A DNA stretch of 38,947 nucleotides. Source: Oscillospiraceae bacterium (GTDB taxonomy: Bacteria > Bacillota > Clostridia > Oscillospirales > UBA929). Position numbers and translations under genes: made by a program. The stretch spans positions 1 to 38,947 of the forward strand of contig WRCJ01000003.1 in the NCBI GenBank assembly GCA_009784085.1. The letters run 5' to 3'. Below the pieces are notes generated by a model. The model searched no databases, was not told the DNA's origin, and worked only from the letters and a program-made list of their open reading frames with translations. Positions 1 through 7,371 of this stretch are shown here, one piece after another (the first letter of the stretch is position 1; each line of letters begins with the position of its first letter).

Positions 1-147
1 AGCGGCTAGAACGAAGGGGCTTGGTCTCGCTACTGAGCCACTATGGAAAAGCCCACTTAATCGCTACGAATTGAACCGCCGTATACGGAACCGTATGTGC
101 GGTGGTGTGGGAGGGGCGAAAGCTGTTGCGCCTAGCCCCTACCCGAT
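1..147 (+). mobile_element. Group II intron, 3' end (domains V and VI)
   Basis: The stretch at about 73-110 reads as a group II intron domain V: ACCGC pairs with GCGGT, and a second helix, TATACGG with CCGTATG, is closed by a short GAAC-type loop. It is followed by a GTGTGGGAGG run, a short helix with domain VI character and the CCTACCCGAT ending near 147, close to the CCTACTCGAT end common in bacterial group II introns with a reverse transcriptase. The upstream 70 bases fit the part between the intron-encoded protein and domain V. The protein gene and 5' end lie outside the window. The exact 3' splice point is inferred. The intron points toward the convergent histidine kinase gene and ends 34 bases from its stop. 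Confidence 0.8.
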
Positions 148-151
148 CGAA

Positions 152-197
152 CGCCGCCTTAAGGACACCGCGGACGCCGCCTAAAGGACACCGCGGA
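152..197. repeat. 23-bp tandem duplication spanning the kinase stop codon
   Basis: Two 23-bp units (152-174 and 175-197) differ at one base. The second unit holds the last codons and the TAG stop (181-183 on this strand) of the histidine kinase. In the downstream copy the stop is changed to a sense-type triplet. One of several gene-end duplications in this window. Confidence 0.9.
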
Positions 198-1605
198 CGG
201 CGGGCAGGCACAGCGTCATCTTTGTGCCAAGGCCGCGGCGGGAGATGGCGGTCAGCCGACCCCCGTGGCGATGGGCTATCCAACGCGCAATGGATAGCCC
301 CAAGCCCGTGCCTCCCGCCTTATGGGCGCGGGATGCGTCCGATCGGTAGAAGCGGTCAAAGATATATGGCAGGTCTTCCGGCGCGATACCGACGCCCCCG
401 TCGGACACCGAGGCCCAGACCCAACCGCCCATTCCGGCGCCCGACGTCACCGTAACCGGCAACCCCTCCCCGTACTTGAGGGCGTTGTCCAACAGGATGC
501 GCAATGCCTGGCGGCACAGCGCCCTGTCCGCCACAACCGGCGCGGCGGCGGGTTGCACGGTGATCTCGCAGAGCGGGAGGGCCACACGCATATCGCGGAC
601 CAGCTCTTCGCACAACGCGCCCAAATCCATGGGCTCGGGCGAAAGCTCGATGGCGTCGCTGTCGCCCCGCGCCAAAAAGAGGAGCTGCTCGACCATATCG
701 GACATCCCTTTTGCCTCGCTTTTGAGCGCGTCGATAGATTCCTGGCGCACGTCCGGGTCGGTCTTGCCCCAGCGATCCAACAGGTTGACATACCCGATGA
801 TAACGGCGATGGGCGTGCGCAATTCATGGGATGCGTCGGACACGAACCGCGCCTGTGACGCATAGGCCGCCTCGATGCGATCCAGCATGGCGTTGATGGC
901 GCCGGCCAGCGGACGGAGTTCCTCTGGCGCTTCGTCTTCGTTTATCCGATGGTGCGGGCGCCGCCCGTCGATGTCGTGCAACGCGCCAGCCAAGCTGTCC
1001 ACCTGATTGGGGTTCGATGGCCGCGCGGACAACGCGCTGGCGCGATCGACCATGTCGTTTATCGGATCCAAGGCGCGGCGGATAGATCGCGCCCCTTTGT
1101 GTATGCTCATCAAGAACCAGAAGAGTTGAAATCCAAACAGGATATAGAGAATCGTCCGCAGGTCATTCAGCGCCGGTCCCACCTGGCAGACGATTTTTAC
1201 GCCCGGTTCGGGCAGCCAGAGGGTGTAGACGCCGCCGCTCGGCCATACTGGGAAAAACCAGCCGGAGGAAAACCGCATGTACCGCACCATGCCGGCCTGG
1301 GGCATGGGCGTCAGCGGCCGCAGGTAATGCGGCAACGCCACCCCGCCGGACGGGCGGTCGGTACACACGATCAGCGAGATCGCCCCCTCGCTGGCCAAGA
1401 CCGCCCCTTCCTCGCCGGACAGGATGGTTTGTTTATGCAAAACGGCTTGTGCCTCAGCCTCGGCCCGCCGCAGTGTCCAGCCAAACAGCAACGAGGCCAG
1501 CAACACATCCCCGAGCAGGAGGATCCAAAGGATACGGCGCAAAAAGCGCAGGTTGAGCCGACTGGCTTTGTATAGGCGTTGGCCGGGCGGACGTTTCTGT
1601 TTCAT
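181..1605 (-). CDS. Membrane sensor histidine kinase, OmpR-partner type
   Basis: 474 residues. Two membrane segments (about 24-43 and 148-168) enclose a roughly 100-residue extracytoplasmic sensor region, followed by a HAMP-like linker with an Asp/Glu-rich insertion (about 200-230). The HisKA motif SHELRTP carries the phospho-accepting His260. The ATPase domain shows the N box around Asn374 (LLDNALKYG), the G1 box DGGVGI at 403-407, the F box YIFDRFY at 414-420 and the G2 box GGTGLGLS at 431-438, so all catalytic elements are present. The ATG overlaps the stop of the upstream response regulator by four bases (ATGA), which implies coupled translation and a cognate pair. The ligand cannot be read from the sequence. 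The 3' end lies in a 23-bp tandem duplication. Confidence 0.95.
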   Translation of the reverse strand: MKQKRPPGQRLYKASRLNLRFLRRILWILLLGDVLLASLLFGWTLRRAEAEAQAVLHKQTILSGEEGAVLASEGAISLIVCTDRPSGGVALPHYLRPLTPMPQAGMVRYMRFSSGWFFPVWPSGGVYTLWLPEPGVKIVCQVGPALNDLRTILYILFGFQLFWFLMSIHKGARSIRRALDPINDMVDRASALSARPSNPNQVDSLAGALHDIDGRRPHHRINEDEAPEELRPLAGAINAMLDRIEAAYASQARFVSDASHELRTPIAVIIGYVNLLDRWGKTDPDVRQESIDALKSEAKGMSDMVEQLLFLARGDSDAIELSPEPMDLGALCEELVRDMRVALPLCEITVQPAAAPVVADRALCRQALRILLDNALKYGEGLPVTVTSGAGMGGWVWASVSDGGVGIAPEDLPYIFDRFYRSDASRAHKAGGTGLGLSIARWIAHRHGGRLTAISRRGLGTKMTLCLPAVRGVL

Positions 1606-2270
1606 CGAATCACATACCCCACGCCCCGAACGGTTTCAATCAGTTTCAGACCTCGGGGCTCCTCCAGTTTGGCTCGCAGATAACGGATATAGACATCCAC
1701 CGTGTTGGCGCCGCCGTCGTAGGTGTAGTCCCAAACACGGTTGAGCAAGGTATCCCGGCTCAGTACGATGCCCCGGTTTTCCATCAGGCAGTGCAACAGG
1801 TCGAATTCCCGGCGGCTCAGGTGGACAGGTTCGCCGTTCACGGCGACCGTCCGGCTTTCCGGGTACAAGGCCAGCGCGCCCACCGACACCTCTTTGCCCG
1901 CTCTGTGGCGGGATCGCAACAGGGCCCGGATACGCGCCAGCAATTCCTCGATAGCGAAAGGCTTGGTCATGTAGTCGTTGGCGCCGCAATCCAAACCGGT
2001 GACCTTGTCGGTTACGGCGTCGCGGGCGGTAAGTAGCAAGACCGGCATCTCGGGCTTGTCGCGCCGCAGACGCCGCAAAACCTCCAAACCGGACAATTCG
2101 GGGAGGAGTATGTCCAACAGCATCAGATCGAAGTCGGCGGACAGCGCCCGGGACAGCCCTTCCCGCCCGTCATAAGCCTTGTCGACCGCGTACCCTTCAT
2201 GGGTCAGCTCCAGCTCCAGGAAGCGGGCCAGCTTGCGCTCGTCCTCAACGATTAAGATTGTCCCCTTCAT
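1602..2270 (-). CDS. Two-component response regulator, OmpR/PhoB family
   Basis: 222 residues, the usual length. The receiver domain (about 4-115) has the acidic pair at Glu9/Asp10, phospho-acceptor Asp53 in LLLDILLPE, Thr81 and Lys103. The C-terminal winged-helix domain (about 128-222) ends in the family signature ETVRGVGYVIR. The ATG follows an AAAAGGG ribosome binding site. Its start lies inside the 3' end of the upstream DUF4342-type gene (26-base overlap), and its stop overlaps the kinase start by four bases, so the three are very likely one transcript. Targets are unknown. Confidence 0.95.
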   Translation of the reverse strand: MKGTILIVEDERKLARFLELELTHEGYAVDKAYDGREGLSRALSADFDLMLLDILLPELSGLEVLRRLRRDKPEMPVLLLTARDAVTDKVTGLDCGANDYMTKPFAIEELLARIRALLRSRHRAGKEVSVGALALYPESRTVAVNGEPVHLSRREFDLLHCLMENRGIVLSRDTLLNRVWDYTYDGGANTVDVYIRYLRAKLEEPRGLKLIETVRGVGYVIR

Positions 2271-3159
2271 CCCTTTTACCCGCCGTCCCTTGAGTTCCTT
2301 GAGTTCCTTGCGTTCTTTGACAGTCCTTCTTTATTTTTTCCGCAGCCTGAGCCGCGGAGTTCATCACGTCATTCGCGCCGCGCCTCATGTCTGGCCCCCA
2401 GAAACTATAGCGGTAGTCGAAGAAGAGACCTACGATCAGCAGGGCGATAATCCACCAGAAGACCGGAAAGATCAGGATCACAACCATAACGGTCAGAGGG
2501 ATCGACAGGATGTATTCTTCGCGCCGGTGGACGGCGAACTTGTTGATGTTGCCCTTGTGGATGATCCGCCCGATAAAACGCAGAAAGCGGCTGACCAGCT
2601 GGGAGAAGCTCTCCCCGGGCGGGGGAGACGTCCACGCCGCGCCGCCGCCGCCATCACGATGACTGTTACCGCCGCCGCCATGACCACTATGCCTACGGTG
2701 CCCGTTATCGCTGTTGCCGCCGCCGCCGCCGCCGGCCGCCTTTTTTGCGCTTTCAGGCGGCGGTTCCGCCTCGCCATGATCAACCGCCGCCGATGGGCCG
2801 CCCCCGCTGGCCGATGGGCCGCCCCCGCTGGCCGATGGGCCGCCCCCGCTGGCCGATGGGCCGCCGCCATTAACCGCCGATGGCTCGCCGCCGCTACCGC
2901 CGCCATCGCCACGGCGCCCGCTACCGCCGCCACGGTGCCCGTTGTCGCCGCCGCTACCGCCGTTATCGTCGCCACCGCCATCGCCATCGCCGCCGTTATT
3001 CGTCCCGTTTCCACGCGGCGGTGCGATCCGGCCGCGCTGCTCCAGCAAAATGGCCGCTTCCAGCAAATCGTCGCCGGTTTCCTCTAAAACGGCCCTGGCC
3101 TCCTCTGCACTGATGCCGGCGTACGCACACAGCTTATCCACTTGTTCCCGCGTCGGCAT
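2245..3159 (-). CDS. UBA-like plus DUF4342 domain membrane protein
   Basis: 304 residues from the ATG at 3159, chosen because GGAGG lies eight bases upstream; a longer frame to 3180 lacks a site. Residues 1-45 (QVDKLCAYAGISAEEA and on) resemble the UBA/TS-N helical domain of DUF4342 proteins. A long Gly/Asn/Ser/Pro-rich low-complexity region follows, including tandem PSASGGG repeats. Near the C terminus comes the DUF4342-like block (FLRFIGRIIHKGNINKF) and a hydrophobic stretch able to span the membrane once or twice (IPLTVMVVILIFPVFWWIIA). The end carries three tandem TQG units encoded by a 9-bp repeat. Known members are uncharacterised. Overlap with the two-component genes suggests a link to envelope sensing, which is inference. 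Confidence 0.8.
   Translation of the reverse strand: MPTREQVDKLCAYAGISAEEARAVLEETGDDLLEAAILLEQRGRIAPPRGNGTNNGGDGDGGGDDNGGSGGDNGHRGGGSGRRGDGGGSGGEPSAVNGGGPSASGGGPSASGGGPSASGGGPSAAVDHGEAEPPPESAKKAAGGGGGGNSDNGHRRHSGHGGGGNSHRDGGGGAAWTSPPPGESFSQLVSRFLRFIGRIIHKGNINKFAVHRREEYILSIPLTVMVVILIFPVFWWIIALLIVGLFFDYRYSFWGPDMRRGANDVMNSAAQAAEKIKKDCQRTQGTQGTQGTAGKRDEGDNLNR
2791..2864. repeat. 21-bp in-frame tandem repeat (PSASGGG)
   Basis: Three perfect 21-bp units (2791-2811, 2812-2832, 2833-2853) and a partial fourth encode repeated seven-residue PSASGGG blocks in the disordered middle of the DUF4342-type protein. Confidence 0.95.
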
Positions 3160-3261
3160 AACGATCGTCCTCCACCCCACCCCATAAAATGCCTACTCGA
3201 TTGTTTGGGGTATAAGCAGTGCCTATCATATCGCACACACATTGGGTTATCCTTTGACAAA

Positions 3262-3303
3262 GATTAAGGTTTCATGAGAATTAAGGATTAAGGTTTCATG
3301 AGA
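3262..3303. repeat. 18-bp direct repeat, 24-bp period, spanning the M20 peptidase stop
   Basis: Two identical 18-bp copies (3262-3279 and 3286-3303). The second contains the Leu-Ser-stop end of the M20 peptidase; the first lies just after it in the direction of transcription. The 24-bp period keeps frame, so a second in-frame TGA follows. Confidence 0.95.
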
Positions 3304-4744
3304 GTTGCTGTTTCCCGCCTGCCATGTGGGTAATCAAACGCCCGTAAAACGCCATGGCCAATCCAAGGCTGTCCACCGAAACGCGCTCGTCCCGCCCGTG
3401 TACGCCGGCCATTTCGGCTTGGCTGAGTATGAAGGGCGAGAATCGGTAAACGTTGTCGGAAAACATTTCATAATGGAGCGCGCTCGTGGTTTGCGCCAGC
3501 AGGGAGGGGATCACAGGCACCGGGCCGAACACGGTGCGCACAATCTCGGCGATGGAGGCAAAAGCATCGCACTGGTAGTCGGAAATCTTGCTGGCTTCAT
3601 GCGAGGACACGGCCATGAGGCTCACATCCAAACCAATAAACAGATCCCGCAAATAGCGCAGGACATCGTCGCAGGTTTCCCCATGCAACAGCCGGATATC
3701 CAATGTGGCTTCCGCTTTGGTCGGCAAGGCATTGGCGGCTTTCCCCGCGTGCAGGGCGGTGGGCGTGATGGTCGTACGCGCCCAGGAGGGCTCGAAGGCG
3801 GCCAGATGCCGGGCCAGCAACCACCGGTTCGCGATATACAAACGCCAGCCAAAGGAAAGGTTGGGCGCCAAGAGCTTCAGAAAGGCATGAACATGGGGCG
3901 TCACGCGGGAGGGATACTTTTTGAATTCCGTGCGGCTTATCGCTTCGCAAACGGCGCCCAAGGCCGTCCGCCGCTCGGGCTCGGACGCATGCCCGCCGTT
4001 GCTTTGGGCGGTCACGCGCACGTAGGCCGCGCCCTTTTCCGCCACGCAGATCTCGGCGACAGGCCTGCGCAAGGACAAGACGCCGCGTTTCAAGACGCCC
4101 CCCTCGTCCAAGATCATCTCGAAATGCAGGTGGCGGCGGGCGAATACGCGGGCGATCTCCCCCGAACCGTCCTCGCCCCCCACCTCGTTATCATGCCCGA
4201 AGGCAAAATAGATATCGCGCTTTGGCACAAAACCGGAGTTGATGAGGGATTCGGCGCACTCCAACAGGCAGGCGACGACCTGCTTGCCATCCAGCGCGCC
4301 GCGGCCCCACACGTATCCGTCGGAAATGATGCCCTCGAAGGGCCCGACTTGCCACCCTTCTTCGGCGGGAACGACATCGAGATGCCCGCAAAACAGCAAC
4401 GGCGGGCCCGTGGGACGAGGGGCCGGCCATCGATACAACAGGCTGTGCAAGCCGACGACCTCCCGCTCCATGGTCGAGTGTGCCCGGGGATAGCGCCATT
4501 TGAGATAGTCGCGCAAGCGCACCCACTCGGTGTAGTCCCCCCCGGCGCCGGGCGAGACCGTTTGAAAGCGAAGGAGTTCGCCCAGGCTGTCAGCCGCGTG
4601 GCGGCAAACCTCCGGATCGGCCGCGCGGGGATAAATCGGGCTTGTCCGCTCCCGTTTGAGCCTCGCCGCCCGCACCAAGACCGACACCAAGGTCAGAAGC
4701 AACGCGGCGGCGATCCCGATGAGTATATACCAACCAACGCCCAT
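3296..4744 (-). CDS. M20 family zinc metallopeptidase, membrane-anchored
   Basis: 482 residues. An N-terminal membrane segment (about 5-25) precedes an M20 peptidase of the carboxypeptidase S / PM20D1-like group. Metal and catalytic residues are visible: His121 and Asp123 in CGHLDVVP, the bridging Asp152 in GRGALDGK, the catalytic Glu187 in GHDNEVGGEDGSG and Asp213 in ILDEGG. A lid or dimerisation domain lies in between. The family hydrolyses peptide or N-acyl amino acid bonds; the substrate is not readable here. The N terminus suggests anchoring with the active site outside, though cytosolic orientation is not excluded. It follows the Fe-S scaffold gene by 39 bases and may share its transcript. 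A GGGGGG site lies about 12 bases before the ATG. Confidence 0.85.
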   Translation of the reverse strand: MGVGWYILIGIAAALLLTLVSVLVRAARLKRERTSPIYPRAADPEVCRHAADSLGELLRFQTVSPGAGGDYTEWVRLRDYLKWRYPRAHSTMEREVVGLHSLLYRWPAPRPTGPPLLFCGHLDVVPAEEGWQVGPFEGIISDGYVWGRGALDGKQVVACLLECAESLINSGFVPKRDIYFAFGHDNEVGGEDGSGEIARVFARRHLHFEMILDEGGVLKRGVLSLRRPVAEICVAEKGAAYVRVTAQSNGGHASEPERRTALGAVCEAISRTEFKKYPSRVTPHVHAFLKLLAPNLSFGWRLYIANRWLLARHLAAFEPSWARTTITPTALHAGKAANALPTKAEATLDIRLLHGETCDDVLRYLRDLFIGLDVSLMAVSSHEASKISDYQCDAFASIAEIVRTVFGPVPVIPSLLAQTTSALHYEMFSDNVYRFSPFILSQAEMAGVHGRDERVSVDSLGLAMAFYGRLITHMAGGKQQLS

Positions 4745-4783
4745 GATGGTTACTATCCCCCCTTCCGAATTTTTTAATCAGTG

Positions 4784-5203
4784 TCAGTGGCAATGGGCGC
4801 AATCGGCGTCACATCCGACAATCGGCGTCGGATCGATGCCCTGGCGCCGGTAATAATCGGCGATGGCCGATTTGATGGCCTCTTCGGCCAGCACGCTGCA
4901 ATGCATTTTGACCGGCGGCAAGCCGTCCAGCGCCTCGGCCACGGCCTTGTTGGACAGCATCAATGCCTCGGTGATGCTTTTGCCCTTGACCAGCTCGGTG
5001 GCCATGCTGGAGGTTGCCACGGCGGCGCCGCAGCCGAAGGTCTTGAACTTGACATCCTCGATCACCTCGTCCACGATGCGCATGGTCATCTTCATGATAT
5101 CGCCGCATTTTGGGTTGCCCACCTGGCCCACGGCGTTGGCGTCGGCCACCTCGCCCACGTTACGGGGATTCGCGAAATGATCCATCACTTTGTCTGTATA
5201 CAT
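4784..5203 (-). CDS. nifU: Fe-S cluster assembly scaffold protein, NifU/IscU type
   Basis: 139 residues with the typical start MYTDKVMDHFANPRNVG. The three scaffold cysteines are Cys33 (GNPKCGD), Cys58 (TFGCGAA) and Cys102 (KMHCSVLAEEAI). The scaffold receives sulfur from the cysteine desulfurase encoded just upstream and assembles clusters for transfer. Unlike minimal IscU, the last ten residues carry three more cysteines and a histidine (CDADCAHCH), a tail that could bind metal. GAGG lies 12 bases before the ATG. The end carries a tandem CACTGA CACTGA, which gives a second in-frame stop at once. Confidence 0.95.
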   Translation of the reverse strand: MYTDKVMDHFANPRNVGEVADANAVGQVGNPKCGDIMKMTMRIVDEVIEDVKFKTFGCGAAVATSSMATELVKGKSITEALMLSNKAVAEALDGLPPVKMHCSVLAEEAIKSAIADYYRRQGIDPTPIVGCDADCAHCH

Positions 5204-5278
5204 AGCTATAATGCACCTCGCTATATCAATAATCTGTATACTATTTTATTTAAATATATGTCGCTTAAATATATTAAT

Positions 5279-6502
5279 TTACTGTATTGGCTTCTGCGCG
5301 GCGGCGTCCCACAGCGGCGACATCGCCCTGCCCCGCGCCACGGCGGCGATTACCTGGCTGATGAGATAGTCAACCTGTTCCGGCGTCGTATCCCCGCTAA
5401 TGGTTAGGCGTAGCGAACCATGCGCGACCTCATGGGGCAAACCCAACGCCAGCAACACATGGGACGGGTCGAGGGAGCCGGAGGAACACGCCGAGCCGGA
5501 AGAAGCGCACACGCCGGCCATGTCCAAATTCAGCACCAGCGACTCGCCCTCCACGCACGCAAACACAAAGGAAGCGTTCCCCGGTAGCCGATTTTCCGGA
5601 TCTCCCGTCAAAAAGGCGTACGGTATGGCGGACAGGGCGGCAATCAGCCGGTCGCGCATCGCGGAGGTGCGCCGGATATCCTCCGCCATCCCCAGCGTGG
5701 ATTCGCGTAGCGCGGCGGCCATGCCCACAGCGCCCGCCACGTTTTCCGTGCCGCTGCGCAGGCCGCGCTCGTGGCCTCCGCCATGCAACAGCGGCGGCAG
5801 CCGCACGCCCCGCCTCAGGAAGAGGGCGCCGATGCCCTTGGGGCCGCCGAACTTGTGTCCCGACAGGGAAAGCATATCCACTGGCAACGACGACAAATCA
5901 AGGGGGATATGCCCTATCGCTTGCACGGCGTCGGTATGGAACCACACGCCGGACGCATGGCACAGCCGACCGATCTCCTCGATGGGCTGTATGGTCCCCA
6001 CTTCGTTGTTGGCGGTCATGCAGGAGACAAGGACTGTGTCCGGGCGCAAAGCTTCCTGCACTTGCGAGGCCGCAACCCGCCCCAGCTTGTCCACGGGCAA
6101 CACGGTAAGCTCGAAACCCTGTTTTTGCAAGTGTTGGGCGGTATGCAGTACAGCATGGTGTTCGATGGCGGAGACAATCATGTGCCGGCCGTCCTGGGCG
6201 CCCCGGCCTCCCCGGTCGCGCTGGCCGCCCTGGCCGCCCTGGTTGCGCTTGGCTTCGCACGCGCCCACGAGCGCCCAGTTGTCAGCCTCGGTGCCGCCGG
6301 CTGTGAAATAGATCTCCTCAGGGGCGGCGCCCAACGCCCCGGCGATTGTCCGGCGCGCGTCTTCCAAGGCGCGGCGGGCATCCCTGGCCACCGAGTAGAT
6401 CGATGAGGCGTTGCCGTAGTTCTCTTCCAGAAACGGCCTCATGGCGGAAAGCGCCGCCGGGGACAAGGGCATGGTAGCCGCGTTATCAGCGTAAACAAAC
6501 AT
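5279..6502 (-). CDS. nifS: Cysteine desulfurase, NifS/IscS family
   Basis: 407 residues from the ATG at 6502, which has GGAGG 11 bases upstream and begins MFVYADNAAT as in the family; the open frame runs further upstream through a repeat array but has no other plausible start. It is a PLP enzyme that takes sulfur from cysteine for Fe-S assembly. Visible are His115/His116, the Asp/Gln cofactor contacts (HTDAVQA), the PLP lysine Lys217 in SGHKFGGPKG and the persulfide Cys339 in SSGSACSSGS. Residues 87-106 are a Gly/Gln/Arg-rich insertion not expected in this fold region. The nifU gene follows after 75 AT-rich bases, so this is a two-gene Fe-S module. Confidence 0.95.
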   Translation of the reverse strand: MFVYADNAATMPLSPAALSAMRPFLEENYGNASSIYSVARDARRALEDARRTIAGALGAAPEEIYFTAGGTEADNWALVGACEAKRNQGGQGGQRDRGGRGAQDGRHMIVSAIEHHAVLHTAQHLQKQGFELTVLPVDKLGRVAASQVQEALRPDTVLVSCMTANNEVGTIQPIEEIGRLCHASGVWFHTDAVQAIGHIPLDLSSLPVDMLSLSGHKFGGPKGIGALFLRRGVRLPPLLHGGGHERGLRSGTENVAGAVGMAAALRESTLGMAEDIRRTSAMRDRLIAALSAIPYAFLTGDPENRLPGNASFVFACVEGESLVLNLDMAGVCASSGSACSSGSLDPSHVLLALGLPHEVAHGSLRLTISGDTTPEQVDYLISQVIAAVARGRAMSPLWDAAAQKPIQ

Positions 6503-6612
6503 AGCCCATTCGACCTCCTTAACCTCGTTCGTGACACCATCATCATACGCCACAAAGCCGATTCTGTCAAGAATCCCCTGCACATGCCCTGCACATGCCC
6601 CCCCGCCCAGAC

Positions 6613-6705
6613 AAAGCGCAGGTATTGCCCCGGCAAAGCGCAGGTATTGCCCCGGCAAAGCGCAGGTATTGCCCCGGCAAAGCGCAGATATTGCCCCGGC
6701 AAAGC
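6613..6705. repeat. 22-bp tandem array upstream of nifS
   Basis: Units at 6613-6634, 6635-6656, 6657-6678 and 6679-6700, with a five-base partial fifth. The first three are identical and the fourth has one change. The core reads GCGCAGGTATTGCCCC. It lies 110 to 200 bases upstream of nifS, in its leader or promoter region. Confidence 0.97.
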
Positions 6706-6809
6706 CCCGATCAAAAAGCCAGCCGAATCCCCTAGCGCGCGCAGGGTGATTTTTGCCCCCCGTATGGCGAAGATATAGAAAGTTTTCAAAAAAACATGCC
6801 GAAAAGAAA

Positions 6810-6838
6810 TTGCCTTTTTGCATTTGTTATGATAGAAT
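6810..6838 (+). promoter_or_regulatory. Probable sigma-A promoter of trxA
   Basis: TTGCCT (6810-6815) and TAGAAT (6833-6838) are separated by 17 bases. An overlapping TATGAT (6828-6833) lacks a matching -35. The promoter points to trxA, about 80 bases downstream. Confidence 0.6.
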
Positions 6839-6859
6839 AGTTTTGGATGCATAGACACC

Positions 6860-6883
6860 CCCGCTATATGGAGGCGGGTTTTT
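6860..6883 (+). terminator. Small leader hairpin with T run before trxA
   Basis: CCCGC (6860-6864) pairs with GCGGG (6874-6878), directly followed by TTTTT. It lies between the predicted promoter and the trxA start. It is weak (five or six pairs), so it could be an attenuator, a weak terminator for upstream transcription, or chance. Confidence 0.35.
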
Positions 6884-6916
6884 GGCGCAATTTGAATTAC
6901 AATTGGAGGGTATCCT

Positions 6917-7243
6917 ATGTCTTCTATCATCGCCTTAACGTCTGACAATTTCGAGTCTGAGGTCATAATGTCGCCCGGCCTTATCCTTGTGGATTTTTGG
7001 GCCTCCTGGTGCGCGCCGTGCCGCGCAGTCGCCCCTTTGTTGGAACGCCTGTCCGAGGAGGAGGAGCTTTCTGGGCGCGTCAAGATTGGCAAACTGGACG
7101 TGGACGCCGAGGGCGCGCTGGCCGCCAAGTATGGCGTGATGAGCATACCTACGATCATTGTGTTTTCCCAGGGCCGGGAGACGAAGCGTCAGGTGGGCGC
7201 GCGTTCCTACAAGGAATTGCTCAAGCTGGTGGAAGAAGTGTAA
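6917..7243 (+). CDS. trxA: Thioredoxin
   Basis: 108 residues, the normal thioredoxin length. The redox motif is WCAPC (Cys32 and Cys35), with Ala in place of the usual Gly of CGPC; the cis-proline is Pro78 in MSIPT, and the FWASWCAPC context is typical. It reduces protein disulfides in the cytoplasm with thioredoxin reductase, which is not in this window. GGAGGG lies six bases before the ATG. The stop lies in the first of three AGTGTAA tandem units. The next gene starts 128 bases on and may be co-transcribed. Confidence 0.95.
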   Translation: MSSIIALTSDNFESEVIMSPGLILVDFWASWCAPCRAVAPLLERLSEEEELSGRVKIGKLDVDAEGALAAKYGVMSIPTIIVFSQGRETKRQVGARSYKELLKLVEEV

Positions 7244-7257
7244 AGTGTAAAGTGTAA
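7237..7257. repeat. 7-bp tandem repeat (x3) spanning the trxA stop
   Basis: Three perfect AGTGTAA units (7237-7243, 7244-7250, 7251-7257). The first contains the TAA stop of trxA. The unit length is not a multiple of three, so the duplicated stops fall in other frames. Confidence 0.97.
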
Positions 7258-7371
7258 GTTAGCGTCCCCGGTACGGCAAGGAAGCCACGAAGGCGGCACC
7301 CGAAGGAATTCGGCGGCGGCTGGGGATCCGCGCCGGGGCCGTGACGAAAATGTTGGTTGAGGTGAATGGAA

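Larger units (their letters stand above)
6503..6916. other. Intergenic region between divergent nifS and trxA
   Basis: These 414 bases hold a short CCTGCACATGC direct repeat (about 6578-6598), a four-unit 22-bp array (6613-6705), an A/T-rich stretch, a probable sigma-A promoter reading toward trxA (6810-6838) and a small hairpin with a T run in the trxA leader. No gene was seen. No clear promoter for nifS could be picked. Confidence 0.7.

Noticed and set aside
2179..3087. A 302-residue plus-strand frame rich in Ala, Thr and Arg.
   Set aside because: Composition comes from translating the repeat-rich DUF4342 gene in antisense. No motif or start site supports it.
3305..4777. A 490-residue open frame on the plus strand opposite the M20 peptidase.
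   Set aside because: It is a shadow frame: the minus strand carries all metallopeptidase motifs and a start site, while this frame has no recognisable domain or good ribosome binding site.
5204..5278. The AT-rich gap between nifS and nifU as a promoter or origin-like element.
   Set aside because: It is short and has repeated TTAAATATAT motifs, but no paired -35/-10 boxes or DnaA boxes were recognised.
6613..6705. Possible CRISPR-like array.
   Set aside because: Units follow each other without spacers and no cas genes are present, so it is a plain tandem repeat.
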